Below are positions 1 to 9,174 of a DNA stretch of 64,000 nucleotides, one piece after another. How positions within the stretch are numbered: the stretch's first letter is position 1; each line of letters starts with the position of its first letter. Source of the stretch: Porphyromonas pogonae. Its GTDB lineage: Bacteria > Bacteroidota > Bacteroidia > Bacteroidales > Porphyromonadaceae. The stretch spans positions 1,426,001 to 1,490,000 of the forward strand of contig NZ_CP143258.1 in the NCBI RefSeq assembly GCF_036320655.1, in the 5' to 3' direction. Under the pieces are notes generated by a model. The model had not been told where the DNA came from. It saw only the letters and a program-made list of their open reading frames with translations, and did no database searches. Both the position numbers and the translations under genes were made by a program.

Positions 1-1036
1 CTCTGAGAGCAAGATTTTTATCAAGCTCTTTCATCAATCTATCATGGATATGGCGTGAAGTAACAAATTTACCTTCCTTGCCATAGAATGGCGAATTGTT
101 GATGGTAAAAAGCATACTCATTGTAGGCTCATCTACTGCTATTGCATCCAAGGCTTCGGGTTGTGCTGCATCAGCAATGGTTTCGCCGATTTCAAAACCT
201 TCAATGCCTATAACCGCACAAATATCTCCTGAGGAGACTTCTGCCACTTTGGTTCTACCCAGCCCTTCGAATACATTAAGCTCTTTGATCCTCATCTTGG
301 ATTGAGTACCGTCTCTTTTGCATAGTGCTATCTCTTGGCCTTCCTTGAGAGTTCCGCGATGCACACGCCCCACTGCTATACGCCCTACATAAGAAGAGAA
401 ATCCAGCGATGTGATAAGCATCTGTGCTGGGCCTTCTATTTGTTCGGGAGCAGGGATATGTTCTATGATCGCATCAAGCAGAGGGGTAATATCTTCGGCC
501 GGTTTTTGATACTCCAAGCTCATCCAACCTTGCTTTGCAGATCCGTATATCGTTTCAAAATCAAGCTGGTCTTCCGTGGCGTTGAGACTAAACATGAGGT
601 CAAATACCATATCTTGTACTTCGGAAGGACGGCAGTTGGGTTTGTCCACTTTATTGATAACCACAATGGGTTTCAGCCCCATCTCAATGGCTTTTTGGAG
701 TACAAAGCGTGTTTGAGGCATAGGGCCTTCAAAAGCATCGACCAGCAAAAGGCAACCATCCGCCATGTTGAGTACTCTCTCCACTTCACCGCCAAAGTCG
801 GCGTGTCCCGGAGTATCAATAATATTGATTTTAGTCCCCTTGTATTGGATGCTTACGTTTTTGGACAAGATCGTTATACCACGCTCACGCTCCAAGTCGT
901 TGTTGTCGAGATAAGTGTCAACTTCAGCAGCTTTGTCATCTCTAAAAAGTTTGCCCGCTAGGAGCATTTTGTCTACCAGCGTAGTTTTTCCGTGGTCTAC
1001 GTGTGCAATAATTGCAATATTTCTAATGTCTTGCAT
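1..1036 (-). CDS. typA: Ribosome-associated translational GTPase TypA/BipA (5' part, runs off window)
   Basis: This is the N-terminal part of the translational GTPase TypA (BipA), an EF-G-like factor that binds ribosomes and acts in stress and ribosome assembly. Read on the minus strand, about 345 codons are present out of the roughly 600 usual for the family; the rest lies left of the window. The start [20 protein letters not shown] carries the P-loop at residues 11-19. It is followed by the switch-region ERERGITI, then [14 protein letters not shown] and [10 protein letters not shown], the TypA forms of the GTPase motifs. A -7 box lies 22-29 bp upstream. The gene diverges from the GH2 gene and is not obviously in an operon here. 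Identity is near certain from the motifs. Confidence 0.95.
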   Translation of the reverse strand, partial: MQDIRNIAIIAHVDHGKTTLVDKMLLAGKLFRDDKAAEVDTYLDNNDLERERGITILSKNVSIQYKGTKINIIDTPGHADFGGEVERVLNMADGCLLLVDAFEGPMPQTRFVLQKAIEMGLKPIVVINKVDKPNCRPSEVQDMVFDLMFSLNATEDQLDFETIYGSAKQGWMSLEYQKPAEDITPLLDAIIEHIPAPEQIEGPAQMLITSLDFSSYVGRIAVGRVHRGTLKEGQEIALCKRDGTQSKMRIKELNVFEGLGRTKVAEVSSGDICAVIGIEGFEIGETIADAAQPEALDAIAVDEPTMSMLFTINNSPFYGKEGKFVTSRHIHDRLMKELDKNLALR

Positions 1037-1057
1037 TGATTATAAAATAATTCCCCA

Positions 1058-1065
1058 CAAAGTTA
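1058..1065 (-). promoter_or_regulatory. Probable -7 box of typA
   Basis: On the minus strand this reads TAACTTTG, an exact match to the Bacteroidetes -7 consensus TAnnTTTG, 22 bp before the typA ATG. I see no good TTG at the -33 distance, so the call rests on the -7 box and its position. Confidence 0.45.
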
Positions 1066-1251
1066 CGAAAAAGAAATCGTTTGTCTTAGAAGTTGTTCAA
1101 ACCTTTTGCCCACCATTGTCTCTTGGCTTTCAATATAGAGAGAAGCACGTTGGGGAATAATCAGTTTTGCATGATCTGTATATTTACCTCTGTTTTACAG
1201 TCCGTTTAATAATAAAATATGTTGTTTTTGTTTGTAAGAGGGAGCGCCATA

Positions 1252-1282
1252 TTGGGTTTTACCTTTTGTTACTGTATCTTTG
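1252..1282 (+). promoter_or_regulatory. Bacteroidetes-type promoter of the GH2 gene
   Basis: TTG at 1252-1254 and TATCTTTG at 1275-1282 are separated by 20 bp, matching the -33/-7 arrangement of the Bacteroidetes primary sigma factor. Transcription would begin near 1290. That rules out an in-frame start at 1219 and supports the ATG at 1330, which begins a good signal peptide. Confidence 0.7.
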
Positions 1283-1329
1283 AAGAAAATAACCCTTATT
1301 TAGTTTTAAATTTTATCAAGTCTCTACGT

Positions 1330-3840
1330 ATGAATAGATACAGACACTTTTGGCTACTGATGAGTTTGCTTAGTGCTATGTCATGGGGCATTAGCGCACA
1401 AAGCCGCATTGTGAAAACACTGGAAGAAGGATGGAAATTTACTCGGCAAGACAAGCCGGATTTTTCTGCTGTTAATTATAATGATACTAAATGGCAGTCT
1501 GTAACAGTGCCTCATGATTGGGCAATCTATGGTCCATTTAGCTACAAAAACGATATGCAACATGTGGCTATAGCTCAAGATGGTCAAAAGGAAGCCATGG
1601 AGCATGCCGGTAGAACCGGAGGTTTGCCTTTTGTGGGAGTAGGGTGGTATAGAACGTATGTACAATTACCGTCAGATATAGGCTCACATAAAGTCTCTCT
1701 CAAATTTGACGGAGCCATGAGCCACGCCAAAGTGTATGTCAATGGAGACTCTGTGGGGTATTGGCCATATGGATACAATACATTTATACTGGATATTGAT
1801 AAGGCTGTAAAGCCCGGTAAGAATGTTATTGCTGTGCGTCTCGAAAACCCACATGAGAGTAGTCGTTGGTATCCCGGAGCGGGACTATATCGTAATGTGC
1901 ATCTCATTATTCAAAATAAAGTAAACTTACCGGAGTGGGGTACATTTATTCAAACACCTGAGATAAACGACCGTTATGCACAGGTAGATATTACCTCCCG
2001 TGTATCAGGGTTGGCTGAACAAAAACAAGACTATGCCCTCGATTATATGATTACGGATGTTCGGGGCAATGCTGTACAATATGCATCCACTTCCGTAAAG
2101 AAGGCGATGAGTAAGTCTGATTCTCTGGTAGCAGTAACTACTCGCATAGATAATCCTGCTTTGTGGGACATCAACAAACCTAATCTTTATCATTGTACGG
2201 TTACGCTGAAAAATAATGTGGGAGAGGTATTGGATCAAGAAGTTATTCCCTTTGGAGTAAGGAGTATAAAACTGGTGCAAAATGAAGGCTTCTTCCTCAA
2301 TGGACGTAAGCTAAAGTTCAAAGGAGTATGTCTGCATCATGACCTTGGCCCACTGGGCGGAGCAGTGAATGTTGCGGCTATGAGACGCCAGATAAAACAA
2401 ATGCAAGACATGGGAGCCAATGCTATCAGGACATCGCACAACATGCCTGCTCCTGAATTCATCAAACTTTGTGATGAAATGGGAATGATGGTGATGGCGG
2501 AGTCTTTCGATTCTTGGGCAAAACCCAAAGTAGCCAACGGATACAACAGAGATTTCGCGGAGTGGCATCGTCGTGATCTTACCAATCTCATCCATCAGTT
2601 CCGAAACAATGCCAGTATAGTAATGTGGAGCATAGGCAATGAAGTTCCCGAGCAATGGGATGCGGATGGTGCCAAAATGGAATATGAATTGCAACAACTC
2701 TGTCACATGGAGGATCCTACCAGACCTGTAACTAACGGGATGGATGCACCTGATGCCGTGCTCAAAAACAGTATGGCAGCGATATTGGATGTGCCGGGGT
2801 TCAATTACAGACCTTTTAAGTATAATGAAGCACACAAAGTACTGCCCCAAGGGTTTCTCCTTGGTTCTGAAACTGCATCTACAGTAAGCTCACGTGGTGT
2901 ATACAAGTTCCCTGTAGAGCGTAAGTCCATGGCAAAATATGATGATCACCAATCTTCTTCTTATGATGTGGAACATTGCGGTTGGAGTAATCTGCCCGAA
3001 GATGATTTTATTCGTCACGATGACCTGCCTTGGTCTATGGGTGAGTTTGTGTGGACAGGGATCGATTATCTTGGCGAACCTACTCCTTATTACAGCGAAT
3101 GGCCCAGTCATAGCTCTCTATTTGGTATAGTCGATCTGGCCGGAATTCCCAAAGATCGGTACTACTTATACAAAAGTCATTGGAATCCCTCAGTTGCAAC
3201 ACTGCATATCCTTCCTCACTGGACATGGCCAGGTAGAGAAGGCAAAGTTACCCCGATATTTGTTTATACAAATTATCCTGAGGCGGAATTATTTATCAAT
3301 GGCAAGAGTCAGGGGCGTATAAAAAAAGATATGTCTGTGACTGCAGATAATTCAGAGGGGAAAGAACATGAGCAGAATTTTACACGCCAAAAGAGATATC
3401 GCTTGATGTGGATGAATACCGTGTATGAGCCCGGTACCGTGAAGGTGGTAGCCTATGATGCCCAAGGGAGGGAGGCTGCCGTACGTGAAGTAAAAACAGC
3501 AGGTAAACCATATAAAGTACAACTGAAAGCCGATAGAAATGAGATCAGTGCTGATGGTAAAGATATTTCATTTGTTACCGTAAGCATTGTGGACAAAGAT
3601 GGTAATTTGTGTCCTGATGACGATAGGTTACTCATATTTGATGTAAAAGGTGTAGGCCATTTTAAGGCTGCTGCTTCGGGCAATCCTGCTTCGTTGGATC
3701 AGTTTCATCTGCCACGCCACCATGCTTTCAGTGGTATGCTTACGGTATTGGTGCAGTCTTCTAAGAAAAAAGGACAAGCCATACTTACGGTTTCTGCCAA
3801 AGGCTTGAAATCTGCTTCTGTTACCATAAATACAAAGTAA
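1330..3840 (+). CDS. Secreted glycoside hydrolase family 2 beta-galactosidase
   Basis: An 836-residue GH2 enzyme that probably releases terminal beta-galactose from host or dietary glycans in the periplasm or at the surface. Residues 1-22 form a signal peptide (MNRYRHFWLLMSLL then SAQ). The sugar-binding domain follows (PHDWAIYGPF, GVGWYRTYV, RWYPGAGLYRNV), then an immunoglobulin-like domain and a TIM barrel. In the barrel, E438 in WSIGNEVPEQW is the expected acid/base and E572 in MGEFVWTGIDYLGEP the expected nucleophile. A C-terminal Big-like extension completes the family's usual length. The start at 1330 was chosen because a consensus promoter lies between it and an upstream in-frame start. 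The gene is monocistronic, ending at a bidirectional terminator. The exact substrate cannot be read from sequence. Confidence 0.9.
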   Translation: MNRYRHFWLLMSLLSAMSWGISAQSRIVKTLEEGWKFTRQDKPDFSAVNYNDTKWQSVTVPHDWAIYGPFSYKNDMQHVAIAQDGQKEAMEHAGRTGGLPFVGVGWYRTYVQLPSDIGSHKVSLKFDGAMSHAKVYVNGDSVGYWPYGYNTFILDIDKAVKPGKNVIAVRLENPHESSRWYPGAGLYRNVHLIIQNKVNLPEWGTFIQTPEINDRYAQVDITSRVSGLAEQKQDYALDYMITDVRGNAVQYASTSVKKAMSKSDSLVAVTTRIDNPALWDINKPNLYHCTVTLKNNVGEVLDQEVIPFGVRSIKLVQNEGFFLNGRKLKFKGVCLHHDLGPLGGAVNVAAMRRQIKQMQDMGANAIRTSHNMPAPEFIKLCDEMGMMVMAESFDSWAKPKVANGYNRDFAEWHRRDLTNLIHQFRNNASIVMWSIGNEVPEQWDADGAKMEYELQQLCHMEDPTRPVTNGMDAPDAVLKNSMAAILDVPGFNYRPFKYNEAHKVLPQGFLLGSETASTVSSRGVYKFPVERKSMAKYDDHQSSSYDVEHCGWSNLPEDDFIRHDDLPWSMGEFVWTGIDYLGEPTPYYSEWPSHSSLFGIVDLAGIPKDRYYLYKSHWNPSVATLHILPHWTWPGREGKVTPIFVYTNYPEAELFINGKSQGRIKKDMSVTADNSEGKEHEQNFTRQKRYRLMWMNTVYEPGTVKVVAYDAQGREAAVREVKTAGKPYKVQLKADRNEISADGKDISFVTVSIVDKDGNLCPDDDRLLIFDVKGVGHFKAAASGNPASLDQFHLPRHHAFSGMLTVLVQSSKKKGQAILTVSAKGLKSASVTINTK

Positions 3841-3885
3841 TACGTGGGAACGGTTATATTATAACTGATTCACAGTATAATTACA

Positions 3886-3916
3886 AAGACGCTTGTTTCA
3901 CTGAAACAAGCGTCTT
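3886..3916. terminator. Bidirectional terminator between GH2 and TolC-like genes
   Basis: Perfect 15-bp inverted repeat (3886-3900 and 3902-3916, AAGACGCTTGTTTCA and its complement), followed by a T-rich run on the plus side. It separates the converging ends of the GH2 gene and the efflux operon. Confidence 0.85.
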
Positions 3917-3932
3917 CATTTTTTCAATATTT

Positions 3933-5321
3933 TTAGTTTTGTATAGCTGCTTGGTAGTCTATGAGTGAGACGATGAGATTGTAGGCAGCCTGCATCTGAT
4001 CTGCTAAACTTTGTTTGTACTTGAACTCTTCGTTTTTTAGATCCTTTTCTAGCAAATAACCTTTAGAGTAGCGCAATTTAGCAGTATTAAAATTTTCATT
4101 ATAGAGTGTAACTGCTTCTTTCTTGCTGTCATAAGTTTTCTGTCTGTATTGTATTTCCATTACAGCCTTTTGTATTTCGTTGAGTCTAAGATTGCTTTCT
4201 TTTTCGTATTGGAGTAAAGCTATTATCTCTTGAGTTTTACTTTGACTCAATTTGGACGCATTAGTATATATTCCTGTAAGAGGAAGTGTGACATTCAGGG
4301 CAATAAAGCTATTGCCATACCATTTGTCTCTATGCCCCAAATCAATGTCTTTGCTGTAAAAATTAGCACCGTAATATGCATTGAGGGATAATTTGGGTAA
4401 AAAGCTCAGCTTATCTATCTTAATATTGTGTTTTGCTTTGTCTATTTCTATATCCAGCTTTTGTATTGTGAGGCTTTTATTCTTGGTGTAGGTTTGCCAT
4501 TTATCCCCGGTATAATTGTTTAATCGGTCAGTGATCATAGAAAAAAGAGTCTCGTCTGTGGCAAGAGCTTCAATAAATTGATTCGTAGGACGTAGCCCCA
4601 TACTAGATAGTAATTCTGCTTTTGCAGATCGCTCTATCTTCCATGCTTCGTCGTATCTTATTTTCGAATCAATCAGTGCGGCATAGCTCTTATTTAGCTC
4701 TTCTTTGAGGATTTTTTCTTTTGAAAATAGTTCTTTGTTATATCTGTAATTCTCGTAAGCCGATATAGTGTCTGCTACGGTAGAGGTCAGCTGTTCGTTA
4801 CTTACAACGAATGCTGCAAACGCTTTGAGGGCATTTTGTTTTTTTTGATTGATAGTTATAGCTTTGTCCAGCATCTTCTCTTTGATACTATACACAGCAC
4901 TCTGTCTCTCTCCTTGCACTTCGGGGTCGAAGAGTGTCCAATCTGCTTGAAGTCCTACAGCGCTTCCCCATTTACTTCCCATCTTTACGGTAGTCATCTC
5001 ATCCCATGGAGCATTGGGATCAATTAGTTTTGCAGGCATCGGTGTTTGTTGTATCTTTATATTATGGCGTATGTTGCCAGTACCCTTGATTATAGGGAAA
5101 AGCTCTGCTGTTTTGATGCCTCTTTCTTTTTGTGCATTCAGCACTTCTTGCTCTCCAATGAGAATATCTCGGTGATGACGCATTGTAATTTCACTTACGT
5201 CATTCCAAGTGAGATGTGACAATGTATCCTGAAGCGATTGCTGCGCATGAAGTATATTACTTCCCCACATAAGGAGTCCGACACATATTATATAAGATTT
5301 GATAATTTTATTGCTGCTCAT
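3933..5321 (-). CDS. TolC-like outer membrane efflux protein
   Basis: A 462-residue outer-membrane channel of the TolC/OEP family. The N-terminus has a signal peptide ending near NILHAQQ (residue 27). The rest alternates long helical, coiled-coil stretches rich in K, E, N and Q with short strand segments, as in TolC. It is the last gene of a four-gene minus-strand operon, 13 bp after the permease gene. It would form the outer-membrane exit duct for the ABC pump encoded just upstream. The length fits the family (420-490 residues). The exported substrate is unknown. Confidence 0.82.
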   Translation of the reverse strand: MSSNKIIKSYIICVGLLMWGSNILHAQQSLQDTLSHLTWNDVSEITMRHHRDILIGEQEVLNAQKERGIKTAELFPIIKGTGNIRHNIKIQQTPMPAKLIDPNAPWDEMTTVKMGSKWGSAVGLQADWTLFDPEVQGERQSAVYSIKEKMLDKAITINQKKQNALKAFAAFVVSNEQLTSTVADTISAYENYRYNKELFSKEKILKEELNKSYAALIDSKIRYDEAWKIERSAKAELLSSMGLRPTNQFIEALATDETLFSMITDRLNNYTGDKWQTYTKNKSLTIQKLDIEIDKAKHNIKIDKLSFLPKLSLNAYYGANFYSKDIDLGHRDKWYGNSFIALNVTLPLTGIYTNASKLSQSKTQEIIALLQYEKESNLRLNEIQKAVMEIQYRQKTYDSKKEAVTLYNENFNTAKLRYSKGYLLEKDLKNEEFKYKQSLADQMQAAYNLIVSLIDYQAAIQN

Positions 5322-5334
5322 AGGTGTGTTGTAT

Positions 5335-6471
5335 TTATTTGAATACCATTGACGGATCCACTTTACTTAGTTTTTTTACGGAAAATAGCGATCCTCCTAT
5401 AGCGATTATCATGGTCAGGGAGAATAATGCCAGCAGGAAGAGTGGTGTATACCTGATCACCAACCCAGCCTTGGCCATTCCTATCTGTGCAACTATAAGT
5501 AGTAGATAAGACAAGATAAAGCCTAAAACACCATAGATCGCTGTTTGTGTCATGATAAGTTTCTTGATGTACCCATTGGTGGCTCCTATGGCTTTGAGTG
5601 TGCCATAGTCTTTGATGCGATCAAAGGTGGAAGAGTAAAGTGTAAGCCCAATGATAAAGAAGCCGCTGATCACTGCAAAGATCACCATGATACCCATGCT
5701 GACACCCATATTATTTGCCGTCGTTATTTTGATCACCGTACTTCGGACCAGATCTTTACGACTCCATGCCCTGAGGTCTATCTGGGAAGAATTGATCCTG
5801 TCTATAATAGCAGGAATGTCTTGTTTGTTTTTAGCAGTGATGATTACTCCGCTTACAAGATACGGTGATACATTGGCTAGGTTGCGTACATTCTCTGTTG
5901 TAGTATATGCTATAGGGGATGAATAACCCTTAGCATTCTGTGTGATAACGCCTACCTCAGCTCTTTTTCCATTGATTTCGAAAGCATAACCGGTATGCAT
6001 CTTATGTCCGAAAGTTTTGAAATCATAACGATCTACTGATACCACATTTTGTCCTAAAAGATTTCCGTAGTTACCCTCTTTGATCAATCCATTTCTGGGC
6101 CCGGCTATCATTTCAGGGAAATCGCTACCCACAAGGGTAGTAGCAGAGACGGAGCCGTCAGGAAACTTTATTGGTACAGTCATCATCAAGAACCCTTGCG
6201 CATCGGCTACATCCTCTATTCCTTTGAGCTGATTTACCCATCTTATATCAAAAGGTGTAAGTTGATTCATGTTCTCGGTACGGTTGCTGATTACAAAAAT
6301 ATCAGCCTTCTCGGTGTCCGAGTTATTTACAAGTCCACCGATGATGCTTGCCAGGAAGAGAAATATACCCACTTGCTGACCTACTAAGAATATGCTTATG
6401 ACAATACTGACAAGTATACCTATACTCTTACTTCGCTCGTAGCGCATGAAACTAATGGCTGTTTTGATCAT
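5335..6471 (-). CDS. ABC transporter permease, FtsX/DevC type
   Basis: A 378-residue permease with one membrane helix near residues 16-45, a large periplasmic domain to about residue 250, and three C-terminal helices (about 255-285, 300-330 and 340-365). This is the MacB/FtsX topology. The N-terminal pattern (MIKTAISFMRYERSKSIGIL) and the short periplasmic domain resemble DevC-type permeases more than full-length MacB. It lies between the fusion-protein gene (18 bp upstream) and the TolC-like gene (13 bp downstream). It probably couples ATP hydrolysis by the neighbouring ATPase to movement of the periplasmic adaptor. DevBCA-like assignment is inference from topology and gene order. Confidence 0.8.
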   Translation of the reverse strand: MIKTAISFMRYERSKSIGILVSIVISIFLVGQQVGIFLFLASIIGGLVNNSDTEKADIFVISNRTENMNQLTPFDIRWVNQLKGIEDVADAQGFLMMTVPIKFPDGSVSATTLVGSDFPEMIAGPRNGLIKEGNYGNLLGQNVVSVDRYDFKTFGHKMHTGYAFEINGKRAEVGVITQNAKGYSSPIAYTTTENVRNLANVSPYLVSGVIITAKNKQDIPAIIDRINSSQIDLRAWSRKDLVRSTVIKITTANNMGVSMGIMVIFAVISGFFIIGLTLYSSTFDRIKDYGTLKAIGATNGYIKKLIMTQTAIYGVLGFILSYLLLIVAQIGMAKAGLVIRYTPLFLLALFSLTMIIAIGGSLFSVKKLSKVDPSMVFK

Positions 6472-6489
6472 AGCACGAATAATAAAAGT

Positions 6490-7452
6490 TTACTTGATTT
6501 TGATCTCGCAGGATACTTTACTTCCTATAAGTAGATTATCGGGCTTATCCAAGCTGATATATACAATTCTGATTCGTCTGTCTTGCATATCATCTCCCGT
6601 GTCAGAGAATATTGATTTCTTTTTTAAATCGGGACTCATAGATTTTACTGTACCTGTGGCTACGACGGAATTGTCTGCAAGAGATTTTATGGTGCATTTC
6701 TGACCTTCTCTAATTCTATTGGCAACAAGTTCGTCCATCTCAGCTTTCACTTCCAGAGAGTCACTAGGCGCAAGTACAGCATACTCTTTGTAAGTTTCTA
6801 TTGCTTCGCCCGGTTTGAGGTCAAGATCAATGATGCGTCCTTTGGAAGGTGCTTTGAAGGTCATGTCGCCGTAAGTCTTGTTTATCGAGGCTACGTTATA
6901 GTTGCTGCCGAATGCTTTTTTACGAGCAATGTTGACCTCATTCTCCAATCTTTTGCTAGTTGCTTTTTGAGATTCATATGCTGTTAGTAAGTTGAGCAGA
7001 TCATTAGCTGTCATGGCTTTTGCTTGAAACAAAGCTTGTCCGTCCCGGTAATCTTTTTGCTTCTTGTTCAATTCTATCAGTGCTTGTTGATAATTGATTT
7101 GTGCTGATTGTACTTCAGCTTGCAGAGTTTGATAGTTTTCTCGAGCTTCGGACAAGGAGATAGATTGTTCTGTATTTTCCAGTTCAATAAGTGGCTGTCC
7201 TTTCTCTACAAGTTCCCCAGACTTTACCATAACTTTTTTTACCACTCCTTTTTGTGGGGCAGCCAGATTTACTATACCTCCTATGGGTTGTATCATGCCG
7301 CTACCCATTGCAGTGGTAAGCGAGTCCAATGTATATTGTGATTCACCTGTAGCCTTATTATCTGATTTGCCACTACAACCGTACAAAACTAAGCTTATAA
7401 CCGTACCGGCCACAATATTTCTTTTCATGTTCAATAGTTTTTTAGTCATCAT
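6490..7452 (-). CDS. HlyD/DevB-type periplasmic adaptor (membrane fusion) lipoprotein
   Basis: A 320-residue adaptor bridging the inner-membrane ABC pump and the outer-membrane channel. The N-terminus has a lipoprotein signal (VISLVLYGC, then SGK), so the mature protein is probably lipid-anchored. The biotinyl-lipoyl half motifs VVKKVMVKSGELVEKGQPL and GRIIDLDLKPGEAI flank a coiled-coil hairpin (about residues 95-175). This is the order typical of HlyD family adaptors. Two tandem ATGs at 7452 and 7449, and another at codon 9, are possible starts. It lies 4 bp after the ATPase stop. It is a member of the four-gene export operon. Confidence 0.82.
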   Translation of the reverse strand: MMTKKLLNMKRNIVAGTVISLVLYGCSGKSDNKATGESQYTLDSLTTAMGSGMIQPIGGIVNLAAPQKGVVKKVMVKSGELVEKGQPLIELENTEQSISLSEARENYQTLQAEVQSAQINYQQALIELNKKQKDYRDGQALFQAKAMTANDLLNLLTAYESQKATSKRLENEVNIARKKAFGSNYNVASINKTYGDMTFKAPSKGRIIDLDLKPGEAIETYKEYAVLAPSDSLEVKAEMDELVANRIREGQKCTIKSLADNSVVATGTVKSMSPDLKKKSIFSDTGDDMQDRRIRIVYISLDKPDNLLIGSKVSCEIKIK

Positions 7453-7456
7453 CTTT

Positions 7457-8155
7457 TCAATTTTTATTGGAATTATCAGAGGTATCGGAGCTTATCTTCC
7501 CCTCTATCACATCGATAGTTCTGTCGGCGTATTCTTTCAGTCTCATATCGTGTGTTACCACCACTACCGCTTTATCTTGATGCGATAGTATTTGCAGCGT
7601 ATCCATTACCTTTTTGGCACTCTCATGATCCAAAGCCGCTGTGGGTTCGTCGCAGAGAATAATTTCAGGATTCGAGATTAGCGCCCTTGCTATAGCTACC
7701 CGTTGTTGTTGTCCTCCACTTAGTTCTTTAGGCAGGTTATTCATCCTGTTGGCCAGTCCCAATTCAGTCAGTAACTCTTTTGCCTGATTTTTCGCTACTT
7801 TCCTTTTCACCCCTTTGAGTATTAGGGGGTGCATTACATTTTCCAAAGCCGTGAGTGGAGCCAGAAGATTGAATCCCTGGAATACGAAGCCAATGTGTTG
7901 TAATCTTTGGTGTGCCAACTCCGTCTCATTCATTTCGCTGATTTTTTTATTGTCAAGGTATACCTCTCCTTCCGATGGATACAATACTCCACCTATAATA
8001 GATATAAGTGTAGTTTTGCCCGACCCTGATGGTCCTACAACGAGTGTAAGCTCACCCGTATTGATGGAAATATCAGTAGTTTGTAGAGCTATGATGGTAG
8101 TGTCTCCCGTCTTGTAACTCTTGCTGACTCCTTTTAATGATGCAATCTGCTTCAT
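7457..8155 (-). CDS. ABC transporter ATP-binding protein (MacB/LolD/DevA type)
   Basis: A 232-residue ATPase that powers the neighbouring export system. The Walker A loop GPSGSGKTT is at residues 41-49. The signature LSGGQQQRVAIARAL, Walker B IILCDEPTAALD and the H-loop VVTHD are all intact. I chose the ATG at 8155 (MKQIASLKGVSKSYK) because it gives the normal N-terminus; a longer reading from 8212 would add 19 hydrophobic residues unlike the family. It is the first gene of the four-gene minus-strand operon and diverges from a MarR-type regulator, which may control it. Confidence 0.9.
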   Translation of the reverse strand: MKQIASLKGVSKSYKTGDTTIIALQTTDISINTGELTLVVGPSGSGKTTLISIIGGVLYPSEGEVYLDNKKISEMNETELAHQRLQHIGFVFQGFNLLAPLTALENVMHPLILKGVKRKVAKNQAKELLTELGLANRMNNLPKELSGGQQQRVAIARALISNPEIILCDEPTAALDHESAKKVMDTLQILSHQDKAVVVVTHDMRLKEYADRTIDVIEGKISSDTSDNSNKN

Positions 8156-8279
8156 AGGTATGTATGTGTACTTTGTAAATACAAATAAATACAAAATCGT
8201 ACCAACAAACAAGTTTTTTGGATATAATTTTTAGATAGTATAAATTTACATTCTCAAATGAAGATATCTCAAGACATGT

Positions 8280-8933
8280 ATGAGGACAAAACAGCTTGTA
8301 ATAGATCTATTGGAGTATATTGAATTATACGAGAAATCAAATCCTTTTCAGTCGGATTTGAACATCAAAAGTTTTATCGCTTTTATGAATGGTATTTTGG
8401 TAGAAGAAAAACCTTCGTATGACCAAAGCGATCAAAATAATGTCAGACAACACGCCAATATCGCACGCGATATCAGTTTGCTTCACCGCTATTCCAAGAG
8501 CTATATCAAAACAGCTTTGAGCAAATCTGATTTCTTACAGACCGAAGACGATTACAGTTATTTGGTAAATTTGTTTTCGGACAATGGTCTCACCAAAACT
8601 GAGCTCAACAACAGAAATGCCATGGAAAAGACTTCCGGAGCCGAAATTATCAGAAGACTCAATAAAAACGGTCTTATTTACGAAGAGCCCGATACCGAAG
8701 ACCGTCGTAGTGTAAGGGTGTTTATTACAGACAAAGGACGTGAGGAACTTTATAAAATGTTTCCAAGTCTGAGGATAAGTGCCGGTATCTTATGCGCTCC
8801 TTTGTGTGACGAGCAAAAAGATACACTTTCATACCTTCTTACACAGCTGTGTCAGGCACACCGTTGCATGTTTGGTAAGCGTGGAGATATGACTTTGGAG
8901 CAGATATACGCAGCTATGAAAAATAAAGAATAG
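8280..8933 (+). CDS. MarR-family transcriptional regulator
   Basis: A 217-residue DNA-binding protein. The region near residues 75-160 holds a winged helix: a recognition-helix segment (GLTKTELNNRNAMEKTSGAEIIRRLNKNGLI) followed by the wing DRRSVRVFITDKGREEL. The D-R-x-S pattern of that wing is characteristic of MarR proteins. The N-terminal 70 residues and the C-terminal cysteine-containing tail (ILCAPLCDEQKD) are longer than in the smallest MarR proteins. It is transcribed divergently from the efflux operon with a 124-bp gap. By the usual logic of MarR genes it would control the pump; no clear palindromic operator was found by eye. The ligand is unknown. Confidence 0.78.
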   Translation: MRTKQLVIDLLEYIELYEKSNPFQSDLNIKSFIAFMNGILVEEKPSYDQSDQNNVRQHANIARDISLLHRYSKSYIKTALSKSDFLQTEDDYSYLVNLFSDNGLTKTELNNRNAMEKTSGAEIIRRLNKNGLIYEEPDTEDRRSVRVFITDKGREELYKMFPSLRISAGILCAPLCDEQKDTLSYLLTQLCQAHRCMFGKRGDMTLEQIYAAMKNKE

Positions 8934-9118
8934 TTTTTAAATTTAGCTGCCTCTGCACAATGATCTTATACCATAATTTGTTTCTTAAATAGGTGGTTTG
9001 TAATCACTACCCAATATAAGCTATCAAAAAGTGTTACACATTCTGTAAAAATATAAATAATTATATTTATAGATAAATTATATATCACTTATACATAGAT
9101 TGATTTTTTCTTTTTATG

Positions 9119-9126
9119 TAAATTTG
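9119..9126 (+). promoter_or_regulatory. Candidate -7 box of mutAB
   Basis: TAAATTTG matches TAnnTTTG and lies 48 bp upstream of the mutA ATG. A TTG at 9100-9102 sits only 16 bp away, closer than the usual 19-21, so the promoter call is tentative. Confidence 0.4.
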
Positions 9127-9174
9127 TCTTTAATTGAAAGACTAAGAATTCTAATTTCACTAAATTCATTCATT

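Noticed and set aside
335-961. Plus-strand open frame of 208 codons at the left edge
   Set aside because: It is antisense to typA, whose motifs are unmistakable on the minus strand.
2311-2850. Minus-strand open frame (179 codons) opposite the GH2 gene
   Set aside because: Shadow of the GH2 catalytic domain; Cys/His/Arg-rich, without motif.
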